From contig NC_088953.1 of the NCBI RefSeq assembly GCF_010111755.1, positions 62,001 through 126,000 on the forward strand: DNA of 64,000 nucleotides, given 5' to 3'. Every line of letters begins with the position of its first letter. Position 1 is the first letter of the stretch. This DNA is from Nakaseomyces glabratus (lineage: Eukaryota; Ascomycota; Saccharomycetes; Saccharomycetales; Saccharomycetaceae). The translations under genes and the position numbers were made by a program. The notes under the pieces were generated by a model. It worked only from the letters and a program-made list of their open reading frames with translations, had not been told where the DNA came from and did no database searches. Shown here piece after piece: positions 10,630-19,819 of the stretch.

Positions 10630-11113
10630 ATGACTATATTCTAATCTAATAATTAATCAAGTTTAATTTTTTTTTTTATCCAATACGGTGTCTCTCGGAT
10701 GTAAAAGCTAGCTTTCATTACAATTGTTAGCTTATATTTATACAAGATGAGAAATATGAAACAAATGACTTATATATATAACTTCAGATATCTTTAGGGA
10801 GGGTTAAAGTAGCTAAATATCATCAATAGAGTAAATAATAGGTAATGTCAATGACTAGCTTTGGTTTGTATTATCACAATTTAAAATTCATTAATGTTCT
10901 TTCCTTTTGGCAAACGTTCATGTACTAAGGAATTTTCACCAAAATGTTAATTTTCTTGAAAACAATTAAGTCTTCTTCAAGGGCATACCTTAATCACGGT
11001 ATTAAATATCAGAACTACAAGTCTTTTAAAGTATCAAAGTCAATACATTATACTTCCCAGTAGCGACAACAAGATATTCCTATTGAGTTAGGGGTTTCTT
11101 TAGTTATGATTAT
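10630..11113 (+). promoter_or_regulatory. OPY1-ATG14 intergenic region
   Basis: AT-rich spacer with a T-run near 10668-10677. It should contain the OPY1 terminator and ATG14 promoter. I see no gene and no clear factor site. Confidence 0.45.
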
Positions 11114-11198
11114 ATGGGAATGCAATGCCCAATCTGTGAAACTCAGTCTCACGTCTTTTATTGTGCCCACTGCATCAATTCTAGTCCAGATTTATTGA
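11106..11198 (+). promoter_or_regulatory. Out-of-frame upstream ATG overlapping the ATG14 start
   Basis: An ATG at 11106 lies 8 bp before the ATG14 start codon in another frame. It opens 30 codons and ends at TGA 11196-11198, inside ATG14. If the transcript starts upstream of it, scanning ribosomes would meet this ATG first, which could dampen Atg14 synthesis. Its sequence is plain; its use is inference. Confidence 0.35.
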
Positions 11199-12208
11199 TC
11201 AGGTTAAAGTTTGACCTCTACATATTAGGGAAGATAAATAACGCACTTAGAAATAAAGTTGACCAGTATTTGGAAGAAGTTGATGATGAGCTTAACACGA
11301 ATATTAGAAATGGCGAACAGTTAGAGAGCAATATAGGTGTTCAAATATTAAAGGAACGCTTGGGCAAAGTGCAAGTACTGAGGAAGGAGAGACAGAACAA
11401 CAAGATTAAACACAAGATCTCTCAACAAGATCGTAGGATCAAGGAGAAAAGTCGATATATTGCCGAGTTACGATCTTTAATTAATGGCCCACCCAAGAAC
11501 CAAAACAGGTTCACTGACCCGCAGACCATATTGAAAGCCCAGAAACAACTTCAGGATAAACTTGAAATTGCTAAGAGGCTAAGTATACAAACTAGATCAG
11601 AGAAATTAGCTATGCTAAACAAATGGTATTCAATCCGCAAAAGAGACTCTCATGATATACCATTCACTATATCGTATCAGCCCGTCATTTCATTGAAGAA
11701 CTTTAATCGACTTCCTCTTCCCTTAATAGAAGGTTCACTTCGAAAGCTTATACAATATATGAACTTGCTAGAACACATTTACTGTATTAAATATCCTTCT
11801 GCGATGTTTGTTCACGAAGATGAAATGCTGTCTCTCCAAGGTCACAGCGCTAAGCTTAAACGCAACGCACCAGAATTATTACAAGTTTTGATAAAACTGA
11901 TACAAATGATACTTGTTGTTATGACACGCTCAAAGCTTATCGATGAACGGAAACAAAACATTGACTATGCATGGATCCTTGATCAGTACGATATAGATGG
12001 CCTGTTCTACCACATGGCAATGTCAATACCCATAGACACTAAAAGTGGGGCCAAAAATATCCAATGGAGTACTGACCGTTTAGTAGATATAGTGTGCTCA
12101 TCACTGGGTGCTGAAAAGGAAGAAGTATTGCTCAAGGATCACAAAAAATTAGAGCCGCCTACCGATAAAAAATACGAAGTTAGTGATAGATGGTATATTG
12201 TAGGTTAA
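11114..12208 (+). CDS. ATG14: Atg14, autophagy-specific subunit of PI3-kinase complex I
   Basis: Atg14 directs the Vps34-Vps15-Atg6 lipid kinase to the pre-autophagosomal structure. The 364-residue protein (S. cerevisiae 344) begins with two CxxC pairs (Cys5/Cys8 and Cys17/Cys20), followed by a long charged coiled-coil region (about 40-180) and a C-terminal globular part that ends in the conserved DRWYIVG. The S. cerevisiae protein begins MHCPIC, which lines up with the Met at residue 3 (ATG at 11120), so the true start is either 11114 or 11120. The order OPY1-ATG14-VMA2 matches YBR129C-YBR128C-YBR127C. Confidence 0.95.
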   Translation: MGMQCPICETQSHVFYCAHCINSSPDLLIRLKFDLYILGKINNALRNKVDQYLEEVDDELNTNIRNGEQLESNIGVQILKERLGKVQVLRKERQNNKIKHKISQQDRRIKEKSRYIAELRSLINGPPKNQNRFTDPQTILKAQKQLQDKLEIAKRLSIQTRSEKLAMLNKWYSIRKRDSHDIPFTISYQPVISLKNFNRLPLPLIEGSLRKLIQYMNLLEHIYCIKYPSAMFVHEDEMLSLQGHSAKLKRNAPELLQVLIKLIQMILVVMTRSKLIDERKQNIDYAWILDQYDIDGLFYHMAMSIPIDTKSGAKNIQWSTDRLVDIVCSSLGAEKEEVLLKDHKKLEPPTDKKYEVSDRWYIVG

Positions 12209-12707
12209 ATATATAAAGTATATTAAGTAACCGTAATCTACTATACTTGTATCCTGGAAAACAATGGGAGGGAAATATCTTATATCTTTCTATAGTCATT
12301 GTAGGAATCATCATTAAGCACGTAACCGTTATGGCTAGTTCTTTCCCAGTTGTTTTACGATACGACCAGAACCAAGGAGGCCCTCTAAGGAAACCCAAAA
12401 CTTAGCCAGGAATTGGAATATAGCAACTGATATTGGTTTAAGGTTTGATAAGAAGAAACACCATTCCTAATTCCAATTAGCGTTTGTTTTAGTGAAAAAA
12501 TAGTTGACTTTTGAAATTGCCATCTAGATCCTGAAAGTAGGTATACATAGACAGCCCATTTTTACCCAAGTAGCGGTGCAAATTGCTCGGAAGGAATAAT
12601 ATTGAAATATCAAAAAGGTGTCAGTTCAAAGGATCACTGTTTTGATAATAGCAACTAGCGGAACAAGGAGGTGTTTTTGAGTATAAACTTTACAAAACAG
12701 AGCAAGA
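12209..12707 (+). promoter_or_regulatory. ATG14-VMA2 intergenic region
   Basis: Half-kilobase spacer with the VMA2 promoter. No gene, repeat or RNA feature is recognisable. The bases just before the VMA2 ATG are A-rich (AGCAAGAATG), as expected for a highly expressed yeast gene. Confidence 0.45.
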
Positions 12708-14237
12708 ATGACTATCTCAGATAAGGAATTGTTTGAGTTAAACAAGAAGGCTGTTGAGAACGGTTTTAAGATTGACCCTCGTGTTGAATATAATACAGTC
12801 AGTGGTGTCAACGGTCCATTGGTTATTCTAGAACGTGTGAAGTTCCCAAGATATAATGAAATTGTCAATCTGACACTGCCAGATGGCTCTATCAGACAAG
12901 GTCAAGTGCTGGAAGTTAGAGGCGATCGTGCCATTGTTCAAGTTTTTGAAGGTACATCCGGTATTGATGTTAAGAAGACCACTGTGGAATTCACAGGTCA
13001 AAACATGAGAATTCCAGTGTCTGAAGACACATTGGGTAGAATTTTCGATGGTTCTGGTAGACCTACTGATAACGGTCCAAAGGTTTTCGCTGAAGATTAT
13101 CTTGACATCAACGGTTCACCTATCAACCCATATGCTCGTATTTACCCAGAAGAAATGATTTCGACAGGTATTTCTGCGATTGATACCATGAACTCTATTG
13201 CTCGTGGTCAAAAGATTCCTATTTTCTCTGCATCTGGTCTGCCTCACAATGAAATTGCTGCGCAAATTTGTAGGCAAGCTGGCCTGGTTAGACCTACAAA
13301 GGATGTTCATGATGGTCATGAAGAGAATTTCTCCATTGTGTTTGCTGCCATGGGTGTTAACCTAGAAACAGCCAGATTTTTCAAGCAAGATTTTGAAGAG
13401 AATGGTTCATTGGAGAGGACGTCGTTATTCTTGAACTTGGCCAACGATCCAACCATTGAGAGAATTATCACACCTAGACTAGCGCTAACCACCGCTGAAT
13501 ACCTTGCATACCAAACAGAGAGACACGTTTTAACGATTCTAACAGATATGTCATCGTATGCCGATGCATTGAGAGAAGTTTCTGCTGCCAGAGAGGAAGT
13601 TCCAGGTAGAAGAGGTTATCCAGGTTACATGTACACAGATTTATCCACCATATACGAGAGAGCTGGTCGTGTTGAAGGGCGTAACGGTTCGATTACCCAG
13701 ATTCCTATCTTGACTATGCCTAACGATGATATCACGCATCCAATTCCGGATTTGACTGGTTATATTACCGAGGGCCAGATCAGTGTTGACCGTCAACTAT
13801 ATAACAAGGGTGTGTACCCACCTATCAATGTGTTGCCATCGTTGAGTAGATTAATGAAGTCTGCCATTGGTGAAGGTATGACCAGAAAGGACCACGGTGA
13901 TGTCTCGAACCAGCTGTACGCCAAGTACGCCATCGGTAGGGACGCCGCCGCCATGAAGGCCGTCGTTGGTGAAGAGGCTCTGTCCATCGAGGACAAGCTG
14001 TCGTTGGAGTTCCTGGAGAAGTTCGAGAAGACCTTCATCAGCCAAGGTGCGTACGAGAACAGAACTGTGTTTGAGTCTCTAGACCAGGCGTGGTCCTTGC
14101 TACGTATCTACCCCAAGGAGATGCTGAACAGAATCTCGCCTAAGATCCTGGACGAGTTCTACGACAGATCCAGGGAGGTCGAAGAGGCCGAGGCCGACGA
14201 GCAGGACCCAGACCAAAGAGAAGAGTCCCTGATCTAG
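12708..14237 (+). CDS. VMA2: V-ATPase subunit B (Vma2), V1 sector
   Basis: Vma2 is the non-catalytic nucleotide-binding subunit B of the V1 sector, which drives acidification of vacuole and endosomes. The 509-residue product (S. cerevisiae 517) is nearly collinear with the yeast protein: N-terminal beta-barrel ([14 protein letters not shown] near the start), [18 protein letters not shown] near residue 174 in place of a catalytic P-loop, the [16 protein letters not shown] segment, and [14 protein letters not shown]. It ends in an acidic tail finishing EESLI as in S. cerevisiae. The last 350 bp switch to GC-ending codons while the rest is AT-leaning. It is the last gene of the chromosome II-type block. 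Confidence 0.99.
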   Translation: MTISDKELFELNKKAVENGFKIDPRVEYNTVSGVNGPLVILERVKFPRYNEIVNLTLPDGSIRQGQVLEVRGDRAIVQVFEGTSGIDVKKTTVEFTGQNMRIPVSEDTLGRIFDGSGRPTDNGPKVFAEDYLDINGSPINPYARIYPEEMISTGISAIDTMNSIARGQKIPIFSASGLPHNEIAAQICRQAGLVRPTKDVHDGHEENFSIVFAAMGVNLETARFFKQDFEENGSLERTSLFLNLANDPTIERIITPRLALTTAEYLAYQTERHVLTILTDMSSYADALREVSAAREEVPGRRGYPGYMYTDLSTIYERAGRVEGRNGSITQIPILTMPNDDITHPIPDLTGYITEGQISVDRQLYNKGVYPPINVLPSLSRLMKSAIGEGMTRKDHGDVSNQLYAKYAIGRDAAAMKAVVGEEALSIEDKLSLEFLEKFEKTFISQGAYENRTVFESLDQAWSLLRIYPKEMLNRISPKILDEFYDRSREVEEAEADEQDPDQREESLI

Positions 14238-14342
14238 AAGCACTCCTTCAAAAGGTATATATACATTAGTTGTTATTTTTTTGTATTCGAAACGAAATAT
14301 ATTTTGTGCTCAAAGCTATATAATATAAAGCAGTACATAGAA

Positions 14343-14510
14343 CTATTGCTCGATGGCCAAGCCGGTCTCAAAGAACATGAGCACCACACCGATGACCACG
14401 AATATAGCAGCAATCAAACGCAAAGTCAACACCGAGTCCATGATTTCCTTACCCCAGTTGGATACCTTCGAAGGGGAGGATCCAATTTGCCAGATAAGAA
14501 ATCTACACAT
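14343..14510 (-). CDS. Possible small single-pass membrane protein
   Basis: A short minus-strand frame ends LTLRLIAAIFVVIGVVLMFF plus an acidic ETGLAIEQ tail, which reads as one clear transmembrane helix near the C-terminus. Starting at the ATG 14508-14510 it has 55 residues; starting at the ATG 14439-14441 it has 32. A TATATATA-like run sits directly before the longer start, which favours the shorter one if that run is the TATA box. The frame continues upstream to 14645, but that part is translation of a 15-bp repeat and unlikely to be coding. In S. cerevisiae a small gene, YBR126W-A, lies next to VMA2 on the opposite strand; orthology is a guess from position only. Confidence 0.45.
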   Translation of the reverse strand: MCRFLIWQIGSSPSKVSNWGKEIMDSVLTLRLIAAIFVVIGVVLMFFETGLAIEQ

Positions 14511-14600
14511 ATATATAGTCTTGCCCTTCCCCTCCCCCCATGTGAAGACCCTGGATAACTCAATTGGGCCTAGTTGGAAAGCGGAGATACAGCATAGTGA

Positions 14601-14645
14601 AGACAGCACTGCCAAAGACAGCACTGCCAAAGACGGCACTGCCAA
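14601..14645. repeat. 15-bp tandem repeat, 3 copies
   Basis: The unit AGACAGCACTGCCAA occurs three times in a row, the third with one substitution. It lies in the synteny-junction interval, about 90 bp upstream of the small minus-strand frame. Confidence 0.9.
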
Positions 14646-15007
14646 AGAGTTCCCACGGCGATAAACATATAATCACCGATCCCCTCCCAAGATATACCCC
14701 TGAATACCTAGCCACGACACAACTCACATGTATATACGTACAGTATCACCCCCCAGAAGTCCGGGTAACAACAAATAGGGGAGGTTTGTGCCATATGCGG
14801 ATATGAACTGTCTCCCCACCGAAGAACAGCCCGCACAAGCTGCCGTTGCACTTCGCACTTCCCGGGATGCTCAATGCTCTCAATGCGCAATTCCCGAGAT
14901 GATCTCCCTGCTGGGAAAGGAGTTTTGTCTGTCGGTCCGGGAGAGGATCGCCGCAGGGGGGCTTTCCCACTTAATTTTGCAAATAATTTTCCACCAAGGG
15001 ATTGCAA

Positions 15008-15015
15008 TATAAATA
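15008..15015 (+). promoter_or_regulatory. TATA box of MSC3
   Basis: TATAAATA lies 113 bp before the MSC3 ATG, a typical yeast distance. Confidence 0.6.
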
Positions 15016-15078
15016 AATAAAAGTATAGGACCCAATTGCAAAGCCATCTACAACTGGCATCTCACAACTGACATCTCA

Positions 15079-15111
15079 CATCCATAACACATCCATAACA
15101 CATCCATAACA
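15079..15111. repeat. 11-bp tandem repeat in the MSC3 leader, 3 copies
   Basis: The unit CATCCATAACA is repeated three times exactly and ends 9 bp before the MSC3 ATG, so it is probably part of the 5' untranslated region. Confidence 0.85.
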
Positions 15112-15120
15112 CAACTACTC

Positions 15121-17625
15121 ATGGGGTTTTTGACTAAGAAGGAGAGACGGGTGCCAGACCTGTCCCGGTACGACTACCACTACCAGAACAAGCCCGCTGT
15201 TGACTCGAGCAAGTACTATGTTCCGCGCGAATACGGCGGGAAGCGGCTGAGTGCGAGTGCTGCCGCTGCTGCTATCTACACGAACCCGAACCCGAACGCG
15301 ACGGGTGTTTCCCGGAGCTACAGTCTGATGCACTCCTACAACCCGGCCGCGGCGAGACAGCCGCCCGCTGGGCGGACGTACTCGCTGAGGTCTGACCGCG
15401 CCTCGTCCATCACTTCGAACAGCCGGAGACCTGCTGCGGGCAAGGCCCAGGTGAGGAGGGCCAGCACGCAGCAGAGGCGTGCGAGCGTGGACCAAGAGCT
15501 CGGGACCGGCGTGAACCAGCCTCGCACGAACTCGATCACAGTGACTACCACAAAGGTCAGGGACCCTCAGGGCAGGACCAAGTCCATCACCAAGAAGACG
15601 GTCAGGAGGATAAACGGGTACGAAGTCGTGGAGACCACAACTACAACAACGACCACCGAGCCGCTGCCCACGCAGAACGGCAAAATGCCCGCAAACATGG
15701 ACCTCGTGTCGGTTGAGGACGGCACAGATGTCGAGGAGGAACACGACGACGGACTGCCTAGCCCACAGGCACATTTCGATGAGTTCAGCGGTGACTTTGT
15801 TGCGGAGGACGATCTATCATCAGAAGTGCTGCAACACCAACAGCAGCAGTACATAGAAGACATCGTCGAAGAAGAAACCGAAGAAGAAGAAGACCCAGGG
15901 CACACAGGTACAAAGCGCTTGCCAGGAGAGTTCAACGAGCCACCAAGGACTAACATTGCCGCAAGAAGATCAAACTCACTCACAGGCAGCCTCTCATCAT
16001 TGGGAGCCAAGAAGACTATCTCAGAAGAGGTGCCACTAGATCAAACTAGCAGTGTGTCTAAGTTTTCAGATGCGATGGAGTATATACCACCCACTACTAC
16101 GACGGCTAAACCTAAGAAGTCTAACTTGAGAAACTCAATGACTGCAAGAAAATTAGCTCAACCTCAGCAAGGCCAGAACCAAAGAAGGACAGTCTCTTTT
16201 ACCCAAGGAAGCATAGACCATATGAACACAACCAAAAAGAAGAAGCAACCGTTGACAGAGCAAGAAATGTATCTGCAAGCATTGGAAGTTGCAAAGAAGA
16301 AAGTTTACAAGACAGATGATCCTGCCGTGGTAGGAAATGCTGCAAACAATAGTAACAAGAGAGTTAGTACGATGGGAAAGAGAATGACATTGAGAGATTC
16401 AGCTCCTGTTCCAAGGTCATCATCAATGATGATGAACAAATTCCATGATCAGGGGTCTGCCAGAAACAATGTGGCCCAACAACAAACAGATGTAAGAAGG
16501 TCTAAATCTATGACTGGCTCAGCAGTGCCACCACAGGCGGGTAAGAAGAAGCTAACAGATGAAGAGATGTATGAAAAAGCATTAGAAATAGCACAAAAGA
16601 GATACAACGATCTTGTAAGTGCCGACACTGCTGCTGTTGGAGCCGCCAGCGTTGGCGCTGCCAGTGCTGCTACACCGGTTGCCTCAACTGCTCCAAAGAA
16701 GTCAGGTTTCAAGCAGAGATTCACCAAGACGTTCCACACTGATGACAACAAAAGCAAGATCAACAACGCAAGCGCTGGAGGTATGGTGAGTGGCGGTGCT
16801 GCAGCTGTAGAGGTTGCACCTGGGGTAACAACTACGGACCCCGTGGTTGCCGAGAATGTGAACGAGGCGAGTCAAATAGAAAGAATGGACAATGTTGAGA
16901 TGGCGAGTGCGAGTGCAGCCAACGAGTACGCAGCACCTGCTGCTGGGTTCCGCGCCACCAGTGCACCATTGTACCAGTCCCGTTCTGCGGAGCCTGTTGG
17001 TGCTTACGCTGCCCCTGATGCACCAATTTCGAAGTATAAGATAGTGGACAAGATCCTGAAGTTTGCGCAGTCGAACTACGGTTACCAAGCGCACGATGAC
17101 GAGGAAGCTGCGATGGTTGCCCCGGCTTCTGCCCCGGCTACTGCACCAGCAGGTACATCAATGGCACAGCCTGTGGTTGTTCCAGTTGAGAGGCGGTCTT
17201 CTGTGGGCAAGCACGGCAACACCACAACGCTGCCCGTGGAGACGCCGCTTGCTGACAACGCGAGCGAGTCGTCCTTCAGGCACACGCACCCGCAGGAGCA
17301 GCCTGTGCCCTTGTCGCAGATCGAGAAGAAGATCAGTGTTGTGAGCGAAACGGGGTCGCGCAAGGCAGCGCCCGCTGCAACTGCAGCCAAAACACCCGCT
17401 ACAGCACCTGCGATGAGCTACGGTACGGCGAAGACGCCGTTCATCGACATCGACGCAGTGGACGCCCTCTCGGGCCACGTCCCGTTCGAAGAGGCTACAC
17501 GCCACGCATCCGTCGCAACTGCTGCCACGGCTGCCACCGGTGGCACTACAGGCACCGCAGCCACGACGGGCACTGGCACGAGCAAGAAGAAGAGCTTCCT
17601 CAGGAAACTGTTTGGCAGAAAATAA
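15121..17625 (+). CDS. MSC3: Msc3-like cell-periphery protein
   Basis: The 834-residue protein resembles S. cerevisiae Msc3 (YLR219W, 728 residues), a protein of the cell periphery whose mutants were found in a screen for meiotic sister-chromatid recombination. The call rests on the start (KKERRVPDLSRYDYHYQNK, about 6-24), the basic Ser/Arg-rich region, the segment RTNSITVTTTKVRDPQGRTK followed by KSITKKTVRRINGYEVVET, the acidic stretch with AMEYIPPT, and two TEQEMYLQALEVAKKKVY-type motifs. It is largely disordered, with Ala/Thr-rich low complexity toward the end and a basic C-terminus (KKKSFLRKLFGRK) that could bind membrane. Both ends of the gene are unusually GC-rich. CCC1 follows, as YLR220W does. 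Molecular function is unknown. Confidence 0.9.
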   Translation: MGFLTKKERRVPDLSRYDYHYQNKPAVDSSKYYVPREYGGKRLSASAAAAAIYTNPNPNATGVSRSYSLMHSYNPAAARQPPAGRTYSLRSDRASSITSNSRRPAAGKAQVRRASTQQRRASVDQELGTGVNQPRTNSITVTTTKVRDPQGRTKSITKKTVRRINGYEVVETTTTTTTTEPLPTQNGKMPANMDLVSVEDGTDVEEEHDDGLPSPQAHFDEFSGDFVAEDDLSSEVLQHQQQQYIEDIVEEETEEEEDPGHTGTKRLPGEFNEPPRTNIAARRSNSLTGSLSSLGAKKTISEEVPLDQTSSVSKFSDAMEYIPPTTTTAKPKKSNLRNSMTARKLAQPQQGQNQRRTVSFTQGSIDHMNTTKKKKQPLTEQEMYLQALEVAKKKVYKTDDPAVVGNAANNSNKRVSTMGKRMTLRDSAPVPRSSSMMMNKFHDQGSARNNVAQQQTDVRRSKSMTGSAVPPQAGKKKLTDEEMYEKALEIAQKRYNDLVSADTAAVGAASVGAASAATPVASTAPKKSGFKQRFTKTFHTDDNKSKINNASAGGMVSGGAAAVEVAPGVTTTDPVVAENVNEASQIERMDNVEMASASAANEYAAPAAGFRATSAPLYQSRSAEPVGAYAAPDAPISKYKIVDKILKFAQSNYGYQAHDDEEAAMVAPASAPATAPAGTSMAQPVVVPVERRSSVGKHGNTTTLPVETPLADNASESSFRHTHPQEQPVPLSQIEKKISVVSETGSRKAAPAATAAKTPATAPAMSYGTAKTPFIDIDAVDALSGHVPFEEATRHASVATAATAATGGTTGTAATTGTGTSKKKSFLRKLFGRK

Positions 17626-18159
17626 TATATTCCTCTGTATCTACACTTAATAATTAATTCACAGCTACATACCTGTATTTCAAAACTTGTGGGCCCCATA
17701 CTACTGGTAGCGCCGTCACACGCTAGTATCGTACACTGTTATACAACGTGACTGCCACACACACCCCAGAGCAAACAACCCACACACCACACTTGTATGT
17801 AACACCCATACACCCCAAACGAGCTCTTAGTAAGCTGCTCGGCTGCCATTCGGCGTTGACAGAAACTGGCCGGGTAAGTTCACAAAGAGAAAGGCAGAAG
17901 GGAGGTTGCTGCGGGGTTTTCTCAGCTTCACAAAGGATTGTTCTTTAGTGAAGAAGGGAATCGCTCTCTTTCAAGTTCCCTTCAAGGCATAAATTACTGA
18001 TTAGACTGGGATGGGCCACGGGCGGGCCGCAGGAGGCCTGGTGGGGGGGTGGGGCGGGGCATTCGCTCCTGGCAAGGGAAAAGTATATAAAAGGCACGGT
18101 TATCGGTTTCGATGGTTTCTTTCCCGCGACAAGGACCCCCAGAGGCACATAGAGATCAT
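17626..18159 (+). promoter_or_regulatory. CCC1 promoter region with TATA box
   Basis: The spacer has a G-rich tract (about 18018-18060, GGTGGGGGGGTGGGGCGGGG type, which resembles GC-box or Mig1-like sites) and a TATA box TATATAAAA at 18084-18092. The TATA is 76 bp before the ATG at 18160 but only 20 bp before an in-frame ATG at 18112, which argues that 18112 is upstream of, or at, the transcription start. Confidence 0.6.
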
Positions 18160-19059
18160 ATGTCTGTAGTTGGGTTGAAGAACGCGGTAGCGAAGCTGGT
18201 GTCTCCCGGGGCGTCGAAGCTGCCGGGGACGTACGGGTCTATGGATAGCGATGCCACGCGTGTGGGCGATGTGAATGTGAATGGGAGCGGGAGCGGGAGC
18301 GGGACGAAGTACGACAATGGTAATGATATAGAGGCGTCGGTTGACGGTGGCGAGCGCGAGGGTCTGTTCAGCAATGTGGACCCGCGTGTGATCAGCGACT
18401 TGATTATCGGGCTGAGCGACGGGCTGACGGTGCCATTTGCGCTAACCGCGGGGCTCTCGTCGCTGGGTGACGCGAAGCTGGTGATCACCGGTGGGTTCGC
18501 GGAGCTCATATCCGGGGCGATATCGATGGGTCTGGGTGGGTACCTGGGTGCCAAGAGCGAGTCGGACTACTACCACGCCGAGGTCAAGTCCGAGAAGCGG
18601 AAGTTTTACGAGAATATGACGTTAATAAACCACGAGATAGAAGACATATTGCTGGACATCAACCCAGACTTCTCAGACGAGACCATAGTGTCGTTCTTCA
18701 AGGACTTGCAGCGGAAGCCCGAGCTGATGGTGGACTTCATCATTAGGTATGGCCGTGGTCTCGACGAGCCAGCAGAGAACAGACAGTTCGTCAGCGCTGT
18801 AACCATCGGCGGCGGCTACCTGCTCGGTGGACTGGTGCCCTTGGTGCCATATTTCTTCGTAAAGGAAGTCGGAACAGGCCTGATATACTCAATCGTGGTC
18901 ATGGCCATCACGTTGTTCTGGTTCGGCTATATAAAGACCATGGTCTCGATGGGGGAAAGTTGTACAACTAACAAAAAGGTCTCGGAAGGGCTGCAGATGG
19001 TAGCAGTTGGTGGTGTCGCAGCAGGAGCTGCTTGGTTTTTCGTCAAACTTTTGGGATAG
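18160..19059 (+). CDS. CCC1: Ccc1, vacuolar iron/manganese transporter
   Basis: Ccc1 moves Fe2+ and Mn2+ from cytosol into the vacuole and protects against iron excess. From ATG 18160 the product has 299 residues (S. cerevisiae 322) and begins MSVVGLKNAVAKL, which matches the S. cerevisiae start MSIVALKNAV; the in-frame ATG 16 codons upstream (18112) is probably not used. A variable Gly/Ser/Asp-rich N-tail is followed by DPRVISDLIIGLSDGLTVPF (about 74-93, first membrane helix with the conserved Asp and Ser), GGFAELISGAISMGLGGYLG, a Glu-rich metal-binding cytosolic loop, and three more helices ending GGVAAGAAWFFVKLLG. About five membrane helices are seen, as in the VIT1/CCC1 family. It is convergent with RSA3. 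Confidence 0.97.
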   Translation: MSVVGLKNAVAKLVSPGASKLPGTYGSMDSDATRVGDVNVNGSGSGSGTKYDNGNDIEASVDGGEREGLFSNVDPRVISDLIIGLSDGLTVPFALTAGLSSLGDAKLVITGGFAELISGAISMGLGGYLGAKSESDYYHAEVKSEKRKFYENMTLINHEIEDILLDINPDFSDETIVSFFKDLQRKPELMVDFIIRYGRGLDEPAENRQFVSAVTIGGGYLLGGLVPLVPYFFVKEVGTGLIYSIVVMAITLFWFGYIKTMVSMGESCTTNKKVSEGLQMVAVGGVAAGAAWFFVKLLG

Positions 19060-19819
19060 ATCCCAGGCTTCATCAACATGAAAAAGCCTCATAATAATAG
19101 CATTTTTTGGTGGCACCCGACAAGAAGTCGCTGTCATCAGTGGTACTTCCTGTAGGAGGACGTCCTGGTTACTAATAAAGATCGGACCAAAAAGAGCATT
19201 TTGTAGTAAGCTGTAATGAAACTCTTCCCCCCCCTTAATATATGCTAGAAGAAGCCTGCTCTAACTCACGCTATCAAAATTTATTACTTTCTACACGAAT
19301 TTGGAAGTGTGTTGATTTCACCAATTGGTATATTGAAATTGAAAAATAATGAGAAGTTAATTTGAAGACTTCTATAATAGCAACAGTGAAATATATCAAT
19401 GATATGATGCAATTCGACCAAATGCAAAGTTATTGCCAAAACTTCCAGGTTTGAATACCACTGAAGTTGTGGTATCCAGTTTATTTTTTTTTACTTGATT
19501 GAGATTTCGTTTTAATATCCTAATCTCGTATTTCACGTTGTTTTAGTGCTGGCCATTAAGGGTTTCAGTAACGAGTATTTTCATTACTCTTTCTAACTTA
19601 ATCTTTTTTTATTAATTCCATATTTATTGAATCTTTTTACATTTTATTTAATTAATACATAGACATTATACTCAGAGTGATTTTGCGATGAACATCTAAA
19701 GATATTTATATTCGCTTCTGTGTTTTTTCGAAATGAGTGTCAGTAAGCTGAGAAATGAGCAGCCAAGAATCCTGCTCTATTACATTATATGCGCTTTGTT
19801 TATTTTAGTGTACATATGC
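19060..19819. other. CCC1-RSA3 convergent intergenic region
   Basis: A 760-bp AT-rich spacer between two 3' ends, with several T/A runs. I see no gene, repeat or RNA gene; it is long for a convergent spacer in this genome. Confidence 0.5.

Larger units (their letters stand above)
14238..15120. other. Interval containing the synteny junction between the YBR-type and YLR-type blocks
   Basis: Gene order changes here from S. cerevisiae chromosome II (VMA2) to chromosome XII (MSC3). TPS1, the expected next gene, is absent. The interval holds one small possible gene (14343-14510), two short tandem repeats and the MSC3 promoter. The stretch 14730-15000 is GC-rich and has no convincing open frame. 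Confidence 0.7.

Noticed and set aside
18112..18159. 16-codon N-terminal extension of CCC1
   Set aside because: Too close to the TATA box and absent from the S. cerevisiae protein, which starts at the position equivalent to 18160.
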